64,000 bases of DNA from Williamsia muralis (GCF_002735905.1 NZ_PEBD01000010.1:1642943-1706942), one strand, 5' to 3'. Shown: positions 18,515-28,209, numbered from the stretch's first letter. Translations and numbers: made by a program. The notes: generated by a model not told the origin, from the letters alone.

Positions 18515-18751
18515 ATGTCTATTTCTGATGTCCCAACGAAACACCTCAGTTTCCAAGCTGATTCGTTCATTGATGATCGGTACAGTTTCGTGACGGTCGA
18601 TGGAAACACCGCGACTGCTGCCTCCTACGACAAACAATTTATGTCGACAGCAGACTTGGCGACGAGAATAGTACCTGCCCAGTTTATGGGCGCGTTCACC
18701 ACCGGTACGTCCGCGACGAACAAACTAGGAAACTACACCACGCACGTCTAG
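18515..18751 (+). CDS. small protein of unknown family
   Basis: 78 residues from the ATG at 18515, with GAGGGAG five bases upstream, a strong ribosome-binding site that supports translation. The sequence (MSISDVPTKHLSFQADSF to the end TNKLGNYTTHV) is rich in Ser, Thr and Asp, has no membrane segment and matches no family known to me. It lies between an NTF2-fold protein and an SDR in a run of catabolic genes, so it may be a small subunit or a truncated enzyme fragment. Confidence 0.45.
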   Translation: MSISDVPTKHLSFQADSFIDDRYSFVTVDGNTATAASYDKQFMSTADLATRIVPAQFMGAFTTGTSATNKLGNYTTHV

Positions 18752-18847
18752 ATTAGATACATCACACAAAAAATATAAAGGTTATGGGGCCCTCGTTGGC
18801 TTGTTTGGTCGAGAGGGTTTGAATCGATGCAGACTAGGAATTCTAGA

Positions 18848-19636
18848 ATGAATGAACGTCTTCAGGGTAAAGTTATCGCTATCATCGGGGGTGCATCCGG
18901 TATTGGACGAGCAACGGCGGAGCGCTTGGCTTCGGAACATGCTGTTGTAGCGATCGGCGATCTAAACGAGCAGGGGGCCGATGAGGCAGCCCGCGAGATC
19001 AATGACGCCGGTGGCACGGCGTGGGGATGTCGAGTGGACATTTCAATCGAGGCGCAAGTTGCCGATTTCCTTGACCGTGCGGCGGACCGCTTTGGAGGAC
19101 TCGATGGACTCTTCAACAACGCGGCTGACTTGCGCCCCTCGATGCAATCACAGGACACTGATGCCGTTGACATTCCACTCGCGATATGGAACCACACGCT
19201 AAATGTAAATCTGACTGGTTATCTGTACGGAATACGTCATGCAGTACCTCATCTGCTTTCGAGGGGCGGCGGAAGCATAGTCAACACAGTGTCTGATTCT
19301 GTTTATCTCGGCGAGACCGTTCGGTTGGCTTATGCAGTAAGTAAGGCAGGGATAGTTGCCCTATCGAACAACACGGCTGCGCGATGGGGCCAAGAAGGGA
19401 TCCGGAGTAATTGCCTCTCGCCCGGCGTAACACTAACCCCCGGCGGAGAGAAGCTAATGCCGATAGAGTGGCAGGAAAGCATGTTGCGGGGCATGCCGAC
19501 TCCTCGGCTTGGGAGGCCTGCGGACCAGGCTGCGGTTGCAGCGATGTTGCTCTCGGATGACTCTGAGTTCTTAAACGGTCAAACCATACGGGTCAATGGG
19601 GGAAACCTGCTAGGCACGACCACCCTGGGAAAGTGA
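18848..19636 (+). CDS. SDR-family oxidoreductase
   Basis: 262 residues from the ATG at 18848 (MNERLQGKVIAIIGG); an ATG seven codons upstream, at 18827, is an alternative. Cofactor motif GGASGIG, NNAA in place of NNAG, active-site YAVSK, and a C-terminal FLNGQTIRVNGG. The classical SDR fold is complete. It likely oxidises an alcohol formed by the neighbouring P450 or dioxygenase; this is inferred from context. Confidence 0.87.
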   Translation: MNERLQGKVIAIIGGASGIGRATAERLASEHAVVAIGDLNEQGADEAAREINDAGGTAWGCRVDISIEAQVADFLDRAADRFGGLDGLFNNAADLRPSMQSQDTDAVDIPLAIWNHTLNVNLTGYLYGIRHAVPHLLSRGGGSIVNTVSDSVYLGETVRLAYAVSKAGIVALSNNTAARWGQEGIRSNCLSPGVTLTPGGEKLMPIEWQESMLRGMPTPRLGRPADQAAVAAMLLSDDSEFLNGQTIRVNGGNLLGTTTLGK

Positions 19637-19703
19637 CGAGGGGGTTGAGGTATGAATCCACCTAAACGCGAGCCGGCGCGCTTCGCGAGAGAGGACTGTG
19701 GTG

Positions 19704-20228
19704 ATGCCGGACTCTACCGGGGCGGACGTTAACGTGATGAACGAAGATGCAGGGCCGACTCTAGGACTCCGCTGGCCAATAAAGCGGACTTTTGTCAACT
19801 ATGTACGGGGTATGACCGACGGTAAAGGTTCAGCAACCCACGGTGCGTCAGTGACTGGCTCGATGGAGTTCCTGTACGAGAATGATCCTGGCTTCAGTTC
19901 GACAGATGAGTGGCGGTTTCGAGGTGATGTCAGGTTTGCCGGGCACTCAGGGTTGCTGTTCGTGAAGATTGCCGATCCGCGGATAACAGTTGTCGGCGCC
20001 GATGGCGTTGCGGAGTTGACGGTCGTCGACCCGTACGGTTCGGACACACGCCTCAAACTCGCGACTCTCCGCGTCTCACCGCAGCACCGGCCAGACGGCA
20101 TCCAGATGTGGACCGGCACGGACGTCCGGCTTTCCGCAGAGGGGGTCGGACTCTTTAATGACGTGTACCAGCCGGGGGAGGAGTTCGATTCGCTCGAGAT
20201 TCTACAGAGGCTGCCCCGTCAGAAATAG
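19704..20228 (+). CDS. HtaA-domain protein, cytosolic
   Basis: 174 residues from the ATG at 19704, nine bases after GAGAGGA; two in-frame GTG codons precede it. One HtaA-type domain fills the protein: LRWPIKRTFVNYVRG, GSMEFLYENDPGF, FRGDVRFAGHSGLLFVKIAD. The two heme-contacting residues of HtaA domains, Tyr in the first strand (Y33) and His in F-x-GH (H81), are both present. Known HtaA proteins are secreted or cell-wall heme-binding proteins, but no signal peptide or anchor is visible here. It stands directly before a P450 gene, suggesting a heme-related or non-heme small-molecule role. Confidence 0.65.
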   Translation: MPDSTGADVNVMNEDAGPTLGLRWPIKRTFVNYVRGMTDGKGSATHGASVTGSMEFLYENDPGFSSTDEWRFRGDVRFAGHSGLLFVKIADPRITVVGADGVAELTVVDPYGSDTRLKLATLRVSPQHRPDGIQMWTGTDVRLSAEGVGLFNDVYQPGEEFDSLEILQRLPRQK

Positions 20229-20338
20229 ATCGCTACCCGGGGTGGTCAGGAGATGCAGACTGCTCTGACGGCGCTCAACTTGCAATCGGGCTGGGATCAG
20301 GTGATGTCCAGGCAACTTGACGGCCGTTGTGATGCTTA

Positions 20339-20360
20339 TTACAGTGATCATGATAACACT
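20339..20360 (+). promoter_or_regulatory. operator/promoter candidate before P450
   Basis: TTACAGTGAT runs into ATCATGAT (20347-20354, an 8-bp palindrome), with AGTG/CACT arms at 20343 and 20357, just upstream of the P450 start at 20377. The TTACwGTGAT part recurs before the sugar-type ABC genes (33850) and the TauD gene (43360). Confidence 0.4.
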
Positions 20361-20376
20361 ACTTTCGGAGGCCGTC

Positions 20377-21612
20377 GTGACCAATCTGACCACCCCGCAC
20401 GTCCAGATAGAGGACCCGCAGTTCTACCTGGACAACCCTTGGCCCACCTTCCGCTGGATGCGTGAAAATGACCCGTTTTACTACTACGAGTCGCTAGATA
20501 CATTTGTGGTGACCCGGCACGCAGACATCCGTGAGATCGTCAACCACCCCCACGTCTTCGTGAGCTCGCGCGGAATCTTCCTTAACGATTGGAAATACGC
20601 AGGGCAGCAGGCGGGCGATGAGACCCTGACGGACAGCTTCTTTCCAAAGGGCGGTGAACAGGTCGGCACAGCCGATCTGCCCAGGCATACCGACCTTCGG
20701 AGGGTCATCGCGCCGGCGTTTTCGCCGCGCGCAATCGGGCGAATCGCAGAGTCGCTAGCGCTGGAGGTCGCCGAGATGGTCGAAGGCATTGAGCCTGGCG
20801 CAGTGACCGATTGGCTACCTTTTGCGAGTCTCGTGCCGATTCGAGCAGCTACGAAACTGATTGGGCTGCCGGACACGGACATCGACCGTGTTCAGTTCTG
20901 GAGTGACGAACTAGAAAAACTCGGCGGCGATCTGACGCTTGAAGAGCTTCAGGCCGCTGCTCGCGAGTTCCAGAGCCTGCAACAGTTCATCATCGAGAAC
21001 ATCGAGGTGCGGCGAAGGAACCCAGGTACCGACGACCTATTAACCGTTCTGCTGAATGCGGAGTTGGACAACGACAAGGTGTCGGAGGCGAACGTAGTCA
21101 TGTACGCCATGACAATGATGGCTGCTGGAGGCGACACCACGCGATCCCTGTTGGCGGGGATCATCTACCACCTAGCCCAGCACCCCGCTCAGTGGGAACT
21201 ACTGCGCGGCGATCGGACCATAATCCCGCGGGCCATCGAAGAGGCGCTGCGGTATGTCACGCCTGCTCGTGCGTTCGGCCGAACTGCGGTACAAGACATC
21301 ACCGTCAACGGACAGGAAATCAAAGCCGGCCAGCGTGTCTACCTGATGTACATGGCTGCCAACAGGGACGAAGAGGTGTTCCCCGACGCTGAGAAGTTCG
21401 ACATCACACGCAAAGAAAGTGCCCAGCAATTGGCCTTGAGCGGGGGAGCACATATCTGTGCTGGGGCTCGTCTCGTCAGGTCGGAGGCTGCGATCGTTCT
21501 GAACGCATTGCTAGATCGGTTCGCCCGCGTCGAACTCGCGGGTGAAGCGGTACCAGTCGTGCATGTCATTCGAAATGGTTGGAGTACGATGCCCGTCAAG
21601 TTTCATATTTAA
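20377..21612 (+). CDS. cytochrome P450
   Basis: 411 residues from the GTG at 20377, six bases after CGGAGG. I-helix oxygen-activation motif AAGGDTT (249-255), ExxR as EALR (289-292) and heme-ligand Cys361 in SGGAHICAGARL. The usual Phe seven residues before Cys is replaced (LALSGGAHIC). It is a class I-type soluble P450 that needs ferredoxin and reductase partners, which are not adjacent. It probably hydroxylates the pathway substrate. It follows the HtaA-domain gene on the same strand and has its own palindromic region upstream. Confidence 0.92.
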   Translation: MTNLTTPHVQIEDPQFYLDNPWPTFRWMRENDPFYYYESLDTFVVTRHADIREIVNHPHVFVSSRGIFLNDWKYAGQQAGDETLTDSFFPKGGEQVGTADLPRHTDLRRVIAPAFSPRAIGRIAESLALEVAEMVEGIEPGAVTDWLPFASLVPIRAATKLIGLPDTDIDRVQFWSDELEKLGGDLTLEELQAAAREFQSLQQFIIENIEVRRRNPGTDDLLTVLLNAELDNDKVSEANVVMYAMTMMAAGGDTTRSLLAGIIYHLAQHPAQWELLRGDRTIIPRAIEEALRYVTPARAFGRTAVQDITVNGQEIKAGQRVYLMYMAANRDEEVFPDAEKFDITRKESAQQLALSGGAHICAGARLVRSEAAIVLNALLDRFARVELAGEAVPVVHVIRNGWSTMPVKFHI

Positions 21613-22055
21613 GGCATTCTCGAACCAGTCAGATGAGGTCCGGCGCTGGCGAACGCTTGGGTGGTTCCGAGTATTGCTACTCGGTGCCTTCCACGTCGCC
21701 AGATGGCCATCGCTGGTTATGGATGGCGCCTCGGTTCAGGCTGCGTCATGGTGACGTGCTGTTCACGGGTATTTCTCTTCGTCCGAGGCGGCCTTCCGTT
21801 CGGAATCCTGGCTCCTGTGACCTCGCATTGTTCTGGAGGATCAGAGAACGTCGACCTTTGGCTGCGATATCCATGTCGCCGGACCCCAGCGTCAGATTGG
21901 CCGGCGACGAACCACGCGCAAGGAGGCGTTGCTAACCACTAGCGCCGATGGTGTTGGCCGTCGGTTGCTTTGCAGGGGGCAATTTAGTCGAGAAAGTCGG
22001 CCGAGTCGGTAGGTTACCGCCGGGCATTAGGACAGACGGAAAGGGCGAAGGTCAG
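21613..22055. other. 443-bp intergenic region
   Basis: Only shadow-like short frames are present. No RNA gene, hairpin terminator or palindrome stood out. It separates the P450 from the next SDR on the same strand. Confidence 0.35.
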
Positions 22056-22907
22056 ATGTTGGTTGATGACCGCGCTGGATCAGGCTCCCGCGAGCCAGGA
22101 AACGTCACAGGTCTGCACATCGTCGTGACGGGTGGCGGCCGCGGGATCGGAAGAGCCTGTGCAGCGTCTCTAGCTGCCGCCGGCGCACACGTCACAGTCG
22201 TCGCTCGCACGCGAGTTCAGGTGGAGGAAACGGTTCTAGAAATTAGAGAGCGTGGGGGAAGCGCCAAGGGCTTCGTCTGCGACGTCACGGTTCCGTCGAT
22301 GGTTCATGATGCTTTGTCCGCTGCTAGTGGCTGGCGCCCGGTGGATGTTCTGATCAATAACGCTGGAATGAACTCAGCTTTTGGTCCGTTGGGTGAAGTT
22401 GATCAAGATTTGTGGTGGGCCGACATTACCGTCAACCTACGCGGTTCCGCCCTTTGTTCAGCAGCCCTTCTTCCGAAGATGGTGGAAAGAGGCAGTGGCA
22501 GAATCATCAACATTGTCTCCGGCGCGGCCGGGCGGGCATTTCCCTTCGACACGGCGTACGGAATCTCGAAAGCTGCGATCGTTCGTCTGACGGATAGTCT
22601 CGCTGCTGAAGTTGCCTCTGCTGGGGTCTCAGTGTTTGCGCTAGGGCCGGGCAATGTGGATACCGGCCTGAGTCGGTCCTTCCTGACCTCAGGTGTTATC
22701 CATCGTTACTCTCCCGACGCTGTCGGACGTTTCTCACCAGAACCCCCAGACAAAGCAATCGCAGCCATTTCTTTCCTGTCCGGGGGTGCTGGCGACATGT
22801 TAAGTGGACGGTGGGTTGACGCTGCGGACGATTTGCAGCAGTTAGTAGCGCACGCGGAAGAGATCGTTGCAAGGGACCTCTACCAGCTCAGACGAACGAA
22901 GCTGTAG
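22056..22907 (+). CDS. SDR-family oxidoreductase
   Basis: 283 residues from the ATG at 22056, with CGAAGG just upstream; the open frame extends back to 21948. Cofactor motif TGGGRGIG, NNAG (LINNAGMNSAFG), catalytic YGISK, and a Pro-Gly region LGPGNVDTGL after the active site. The C terminus is longer than in minimal SDRs and ends in a helical tail (HAEEIVARDLYQLRR). The substrate is unknown. Confidence 0.87.
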   Translation: MLVDDRAGSGSREPGNVTGLHIVVTGGGRGIGRACAASLAAAGAHVTVVARTRVQVEETVLEIRERGGSAKGFVCDVTVPSMVHDALSAASGWRPVDVLINNAGMNSAFGPLGEVDQDLWWADITVNLRGSALCSAALLPKMVERGSGRIINIVSGAAGRAFPFDTAYGISKAAIVRLTDSLAAEVASAGVSVFALGPGNVDTGLSRSFLTSGVIHRYSPDAVGRFSPEPPDKAIAAISFLSGGAGDMLSGRWVDAADDLQQLVAHAEEIVARDLYQLRRTKL

Positions 22908-23139
22908 TAGATCGTGCTGCCGCCGCACCCGGTCGCTTGGTTTGCCAGCCACTATCGCTGATGGGGTCAACTTCTAGTCACCAAGTTATATGAGTGGCCA
23001 CGGTGCCAAAGCGGACTGTGTAGCAAGCGGTCACGCGCGTTGCAGGACGCGCCGAAGTGTGCACGTTCATGGGGCGTGGGCTGTCCACGGGGTCGGGTGG
23101 ATCAGCATCGGTCGATTCGAGCGGTGATCGCTCATTCGG

Positions 23140-24549
23140 CTATTGCCTCTTCAGTAGCAACGTGCGGTCAACGGTGGTGACCAGAACTAAAGCAACCGAG
23201 CAGACGAGCATGACCACAGCCAGATTATGTAGACCTGGTGTGTCGGCACCATCTGGGAAGCATGCAGCAATTGCGACTGCTGCAAACATGGCACCCATGT
23301 ACGTAAATGTGCGGAGGAGGCCAGCGGATGAGGCGATCCGGGCCGCAGGAGACTGTCTGTACAGGGCGTTCTGATTTGCCAAGCTAATGAGAGCCTGTGC
23401 AAGGCCCATCAGACTCGCGATTGCGATGAAGATCCATAAATTGGTGGATGTATTCACGAACAGCATCAAGCTGCACCCAGCCACCATTGCGGCTCCACCG
23501 ATGGCGAGCTTGCTGACTATCCCCGGCCGCATGCCGGTGATTGCGGAGCCAAGAATCGCAACGCCGAACAGCGGCATCATGATTAGCCCCGAGACGGCTG
23601 GCTCTAGGTTTCGAGAGCTATCGAGCCACTGCACGAACCCATAGAGAAAGCCATACGACGACATGTACGCGAGCGCTTGGCGGAGATAGGTCAGGAGCAG
23701 AGGTATATTGCCGGCAATCACTCGCACGTCGAGAAACGGATTGGCAGCTCGGCACTCACGGATCACGAACCCGGCGAACACCGAGGCAGCGATAGGGAGT
23801 ATGTACCAGTTCGACGCCCGCGGGGCCATTAGAAAAGACATCAAGGCCGTCAGGGAGATGCCGAACAGCAACATGCCAACGACATCGATCGACCTCGAGT
23901 GCGCCGTGAATGCGGGATCTCGCAGAGGATTGCCGCGAGGCATCCTTCTGAATCCAAATACTAGGCTTACAATCGCAAGAGGCACGTTAAGCGCAAAGAT
24001 GAGACGCCAACTACCAACCCCTTGTAACGCGCCTCCAAGGGAGGGCCCGATCACGGCAATTGTTTGAGTTGAAATTGCGAGCAGAGTGAGAACGGCCTGC
24101 GGACTGTCTCGCCCTGTTCGCTTGGCCTCGCTCCGAATTAAGTACATCGCGGCGGGATACCCGGCGCAGGTCCCGATTCCGATGACAACCCTTGCAACTA
24201 CAAGGACGGTCAGTGACGGGGCGCAAGCCCCGAGGAGCCCAGCAGCTCCGACGAGAAGTGCGCCTGCAATGTACAAGGCGCGGGGACCAAATAAGTCAAC
24301 CAGACGGCCAACAACCGGCTGGCCCACTGCCGTCGCAAGATACAAGCCTGTCACCAACCAGGCTGTCTGAGCCGGGTCGGCATTCAGTGCCTGGCCGATG
24401 GGAATCAGAGCCACGGCGATGAGGGATGAATTGACTGGATTGAGGATGGACCCGAGCACCATCGGCGCTAATAATCGTCGTTCGAACGATCCATCGTCGT
24501 TTGTCGATGCACGTGTACGTATGAGTCTAATCACCAACTTCGTAGTCAC
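23140..24549 (-). CDS. MFS transporter (DHA2-like)
   Basis: 469 residues, GTG start at 24549. Many hydrophobic segments begin at LLAPMVLGSILNPVNSSLIA, and motif A-like sequence follows TM2 (GQPVVGRLVDLFGPRALY). The N-terminal NPVNSS and the RVVIGIGTCAGYPAA motif C-like Gly/Pro helix put it in the drug:H+ antiporter-2-like group. It may import the substrate or export toxic intermediates. A paralogue with the same opening (SGLNPINSS) lies at 39606-40997. The stop of a doubtful 99-codon ORF overlaps its GTG as GTGA. Confidence 0.85.
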   Translation of the reverse strand: MTTKLVIRLIRTRASTNDDGSFERRLLAPMVLGSILNPVNSSLIAVALIPIGQALNADPAQTAWLVTGLYLATAVGQPVVGRLVDLFGPRALYIAGALLVGAAGLLGACAPSLTVLVVARVVIGIGTCAGYPAAMYLIRSEAKRTGRDSPQAVLTLLAISTQTIAVIGPSLGGALQGVGSWRLIFALNVPLAIVSLVFGFRRMPRGNPLRDPAFTAHSRSIDVVGMLLFGISLTALMSFLMAPRASNWYILPIAASVFAGFVIRECRAANPFLDVRVIAGNIPLLLTYLRQALAYMSSYGFLYGFVQWLDSSRNLEPAVSGLIMMPLFGVAILGSAITGMRPGIVSKLAIGGAAMVAGCSLMLFVNTSTNLWIFIAIASLMGLAQALISLANQNALYRQSPAARIASSAGLLRTFTYMGAMFAAVAIAACFPDGADTPGLHNLAVVMLVCSVALVLVTTVDRTLLLKRQ

Positions 24550-24893
24550 GAACGCCTCATTTTGGACATCTGTGAGTAGTTCAACCCAAATGCATGGGTT
24601 CGGACTGCAAAAGCTTGCTCTCCAGCTAGCTGCTGGATCTCCGACGATCCGCTATTGACGCCGGACCGAACGCTGCCTTGACTGCGGACTATCTGGAAGC
24701 GGAATACGCACTGGGCATTCTCGATTGTGCACAAGAGCTTGAACTTTTCGGGCCTCACAGCAAATCCCAGGTGCCAGAAATACTCGTGCTCAACGCATAA
24801 CGCGTCGTTCGCCCGCTCCTGCACGGGTGTAAAGCCCGGGGTCATGGATGGCGCACCAGCTAGCTAGTCAGTCAACCCGGTTCGCCGGATCCC
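24550..24893. other. 344-bp region with a doubtful 99-codon ORF
   Basis: A minus-strand ORF spans 24546-24845 and ends in GTGA overlap with the MFS start, the arrangement used by the MarR gene before the other MFS. Its product has no recognised domain and no helix-turn-helix. It may be a remnant of a regulator, or chance. Confidence 0.25.
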
Positions 24894-25721
24894 TCACCAA
24901 TCCAAGGACTTGAGGACCAACCGACGGAGGTGGCGAGGACTGCTGCCAACTGTGCCTGAGCGCGCGTGCTGCAACGCGAGATTGTCCCAGACCACCAGAT
25001 CGCCGACTGTGTAGTGGTGCGAGTAGGTATTCGATTGGGCGTACAACGCTGAGAACGCTTCCTGAAGGAGCGCTTCGCCTTCGTCTGAGGTGGGTCCGAA
25101 CTCGACAATGTGACTCGTGTAAAACTCACTTACGAAGAGAGACTTACGACCGCTGTGCGGGAGCGTTACGACCACCGGGTGGACCGCGTGCCGTACGTCT
25201 TGTAGGAAGCGGCCACGCGGGAAGTCCGCTTCACGGACGCGATAGGCCTCCTGCTTTGGGTCGTCTAAGTCGAGAATATGGACCGCAGTAAGCTTTTCGA
25301 GATCCGTCTGAATGCTACGAGGTAGGCTCTCGAACGCGTGGACCCCACTCGCGAAACTCGTGGGCGGCGAGGTAGGCGAGACATCAATAGCATAAAGGGA
25401 TGTCCCCGCCCGTGGCCGCTCGCGGTATGCGCCGTCGTTATGGAAGAGAAGGCGTCCAGCACCTGCGGGGCTTTTGTTCTCGATCTCGACGTTGGTCATG
25501 TACTCGAAGTAGCCTCCAGCGTCGAACTGATGAAGGGGCCCAAGATACTTGACGAATCGGTCGTGGTCGTCGCCCTCTAGCGCTTGGCCGCGTACAAGGA
25601 CGAGCAGATGATCCTGGAAGGCGCGCCGGAGTTGATCAATGTCGGTGTCGGGCAGCGGCTTAGTTAGATCCACGTCGAGCAGCTCGACTCCAATGGAGCC
25701 TTCGAGGGGTGAGAGCCTCAT
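24894..25721 (-). CDS. TauD/TfdA-type Fe(II)/2-oxoglutarate dioxygenase
   Basis: 275 residues from the ATG at 25721; another ATG lies two codons upstream. Facial triad: H94 and D96 in LLFHNDGAY, and the distal His in NLALQHARSG near residue 252. It has the same length and layout as the 43457 and 63366 copies but is clearly diverged from them. Such enzymes use 2-oxoglutarate and oxygen to hydroxylate small acids, ethers or sulfonates in the cytosol. No sulfonate transporter is near, so a sulfur role is not favoured. The upstream bases carry TCATGATCA. Confidence 0.88.
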   Translation of the reverse strand: MRLSPLEGSIGVELLDVDLTKPLPDTDIDQLRRAFQDHLLVLVRGQALEGDDHDRFVKYLGPLHQFDAGGYFEYMTNVEIENKSPAGAGRLLFHNDGAYRERPRAGTSLYAIDVSPTSPPTSFASGVHAFESLPRSIQTDLEKLTAVHILDLDDPKQEAYRVREADFPRGRFLQDVRHAVHPVVVTLPHSGRKSLFVSEFYTSHIVEFGPTSDEGEALLQEAFSALYAQSNTYSHHYTVGDLVVWDNLALQHARSGTVGSSPRHLRRLVLKSLDW

Positions 25722-25854
25722 GATCATCCAATTCTGATTATATTTATTGGGGTTGTGATGAGGGTAACGTCGTGGGGTGGTGGAAGTCAACAGGTTACCT
25801 GTCGGTCTTCCGTCTGTGTGCTGACGGATTGCGTGTTTCAGGTGCTGCCTGATC

Positions 25855-27183
25855 TCAGGGCCGGCAGTCAATGATCTCGCTGACAGGGATCTTCGTGTAG
25901 GACGAGGTCGCCGGGTCGGCAGCGGCTCGCTCAACGTAAAAGTGGTTCCTGTCGGAGAGAACGCGTTTCGGTTTGTGGCCCAACATGCTTGCCGCCACGT
26001 ACATAGCGCTCAGGCTCGTTACATCACATATCGCACCCAGTCGCAGTAACGACCTCGTCTCAGCGATGGCCTCGTGTTCACCAGCACGTATGACCAGTCT
26101 AATTGAGGGCGAAACCCTCTGTGCGGCAAGTGCGACTGCGACGTTATCTAGATCGTCCGAGCCGACAGCGGCGAGCGCCATCGCGCGCTTCACGCCAACC
26201 CGTTTCAAGATGCCTCGATCGCCTCCATGTCCGACGATTGTGGGGATGTTTAGCGAGCGAACCAGTCGGAGATTCTTTGCCTCCGGGTCGCGTTCAATGC
26301 CAACGACCGGGACGCGAAGTGCTTGGAGCTCGAGGCACAAGCGGAGCCCAACCTGTCCTAGCCCGACGACGACAACGTGTCCGCTGCGGGGCAGCACCCG
26401 GCGTCCAATGAGACCTACAAGTCTACGACCCAGGATGCGGTCAACTACTCCTGCGGTAAACATGGCCGTGAAGATGACTGTGACGAGCATGGCTACGGAT
26501 GCAAACAGTGCGTAGGGAGAACTGCCGTGGGTGTCGGTGGCTGGACCAACCGTTGTAACGACTCGGACTGCCTCGTTGAATGCGTGGAGTGGCGGCAGAT
26601 GCAATGCAATCACGAGCCAGAGCCAGTCTGCGACAAGCACCGCGAAGAGTCCGGTCAAGCCTGCCAAGAGCATGTACGTACCGAGATCGTGCGAACCGAG
26701 CAGTCCGGTCACGCTGGTGAGAACGCGCCGCCACCATGCCGGTCGCGGAAGCTGCACCAATGAGTTTTGGAGCCTTCCATTTTCAGCCCGAGTCTCGAGC
26801 ATCTGAGCGCCTACCTGCTGAGCCGCAATCAAATTGGGGTCGAGGCAGGGGCCAGCGAGGGCCGGTGCCGCGAGGTCCGCGGGAGTTGTGACATCGCATT
26901 GCGGCAGCATCTGGGCCAGATGGTCGGCGATCGTTCGATCGAATATGGTTACGAGTAAGTGGGTGTCGGGCGAGATATGCGCAATTGCCAAGGCGTATCG
27001 GAGTGCTAGGACGTCGTCGTGAACCAAAACTGCCGCGCCGCGCAGGTCGCCAGTTATCGTGAGTCGCAGGTCGCCGTCAGTTGGTTTGAACTGATGGGCT
27101 ACTCGGTTCCCCCTCTCACGCAGGGCAGAACAGACCCGACGTGCGAGAATCGTCTCTCCCACGACCAAATATGAATCAGGCAT
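25855..27183 (-). CDS. TrkA-N (RCK) domain potassium channel-like membrane protein
   Basis: 442 residues from the ATG at 27183, seven bases after GAGGGG. The layout is an N-terminal nucleotide-binding-like domain, two or more membrane segments near residues 165-270 (TYMLLAGLTGLFAVLVADW; LFASVAMLVTVIFTAMFTAG) and a second Rossmann RCK domain (HVVVVGLGQVGLRLCLEL). Between the segments, EAVRVVTTVGPATD stands where a channel pore/filter would sit but is not the classical TVGYG. Likely a cation channel or gating protein; it does not fit the catabolic theme. Confidence 0.72.
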   Translation of the reverse strand: MPDSYLVVGETILARRVCSALRERGNRVAHQFKPTDGDLRLTITGDLRGAAVLVHDDVLALRYALAIAHISPDTHLLVTIFDRTIADHLAQMLPQCDVTTPADLAAPALAGPCLDPNLIAAQQVGAQMLETRAENGRLQNSLVQLPRPAWWRRVLTSVTGLLGSHDLGTYMLLAGLTGLFAVLVADWLWLVIALHLPPLHAFNEAVRVVTTVGPATDTHGSSPYALFASVAMLVTVIFTAMFTAGVVDRILGRRLVGLIGRRVLPRSGHVVVVGLGQVGLRLCLELQALRVPVVGIERDPEAKNLRLVRSLNIPTIVGHGGDRGILKRVGVKRAMALAAVGSDDLDNVAVALAAQRVSPSIRLVIRAGEHEAIAETRSLLRLGAICDVTSLSAMYVAASMLGHKPKRVLSDRNHFYVERAAADPATSSYTKIPVSEIIDCRP

Positions 27184-27401
27184 GTCAGGACCCCTCTCGA
27201 GGGCGTGGTGCTTGACCTGTCGAGTTCGACGGCCGATCGCAGGAGGAAATCTTCCTCTGTCTTGCAGAAGCGTGTGCTCGCCGCCGCTCAAAAAGTCGAG
27301 CTCACGTCTTTGCCCCAACGCCTCACAAACTATGCCTAGGATAGGCATGTATGACTCTAGCTCTTGCAGATCAATGTCACTGGTGGGAGGCACGGAGAAC
27401 A

Positions 27402-28157
27402 ATGGATAGCCAGCGCCACGCAGGGAAGACCGTCGTTGTAACCGGCGCAGCGAGTGGCATCGGTCGCGCCGCGGCACTGCGATTCGCACGTGAGGGCGCG
27501 ATCGTCGTCGGCTGCAATGTGAGCGATCGCTCGCGAGCGGCCGCAAGCAAGTTCTTCGCCGAACAGGGTGTCGAGGTTCGCTTGATGAAGGCAGATATCT
27601 CGATTCAGTATGACGTAGACGCGTTGTTCGAATCGCTCGAGGCGGGAGTGGACGTCCTCGCGAACGTTGCCGGGGTGATGGACGGGTACATGCCACTCGG
27701 AGAAGTCGATGATGACACCTGGACGCGCGTCGTCGACGTGAACCTCACTGGATTGATGCGCGTATCGCGAGCAGCCCTGAAGTCGATGCTCGACAACGGC
27801 GGAGGGTCGATAGTGACTGTCGGGTCTCGTGCATCGCTTGGGGCAGGGCCGGCCGGAGTTGCCTACGCGACAACCAAGCACGGCGTGCTCGGGTTAGTAA
27901 AAAGCATCGCTTGGTATTACGGCCCACAGAACGTCCGCTCGAACGCCGTACTCCCAGGTGGCGTGCACTCTGAAATGCACAAATCCTCAGACCGAAGCGG
28001 ATGGGCGTTTGAGCGAGCATCGATAGCTAAGGCGCCGATGCCACCGAAGGGTGAAGCAGACGATATTGCGGCAGCAGTGTCGTGGGTGGCGAGTACTGAA
28101 GCGGCTTACGTCAACGGTGCAGTCGTCAGCGTGGACGGAGGATGGTCGGCTGCGTAG
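27402..28157 (+). CDS. SDR-family oxidoreductase
   Basis: 251 residues from the ATG at 27402, with GGAG five bases upstream; the frame extends back to 27351. Cofactor motif TGAASGIG, a variant NVAG (LANVAGVMDGYMPLG), active-site YATTK and a C-terminal YVNGAVVSVDGGW. It precedes the Fbp-like ABC transporter genes on the same strand, separated by a palindromic promoter region. Confidence 0.87.
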   Translation: MDSQRHAGKTVVVTGAASGIGRAAALRFAREGAIVVGCNVSDRSRAAASKFFAEQGVEVRLMKADISIQYDVDALFESLEAGVDVLANVAGVMDGYMPLGEVDDDTWTRVVDVNLTGLMRVSRAALKSMLDNGGGSIVTVGSRASLGAGPAGVAYATTKHGVLGLVKSIAWYYGPQNVRSNAVLPGGVHSEMHKSSDRSGWAFERASIAKAPMPPKGEADDIAAAVSWVASTEAAYVNGAVVSVDGGWSAA

Positions 28158-28209
28158 GTGATTAGCCCCGCTGCCGCTCCATCATGAGATGTGGCGCACA
28201 ACCTTCGTT

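Noticed and set aside
24546..24845. 99-codon ORF overlapping the MFS start as GTGA
   Set aside because: The overlap is suggestive, but the product shows no fold and no helix-turn-helix, so it was kept only as a note in the gap entry.
24894..25721. Sulfonate (taurine) use by the TauD genes
   Set aside because: No SsuABC or TauABC transporter or sulfite genes are nearby; the catabolic context points to another substrate.
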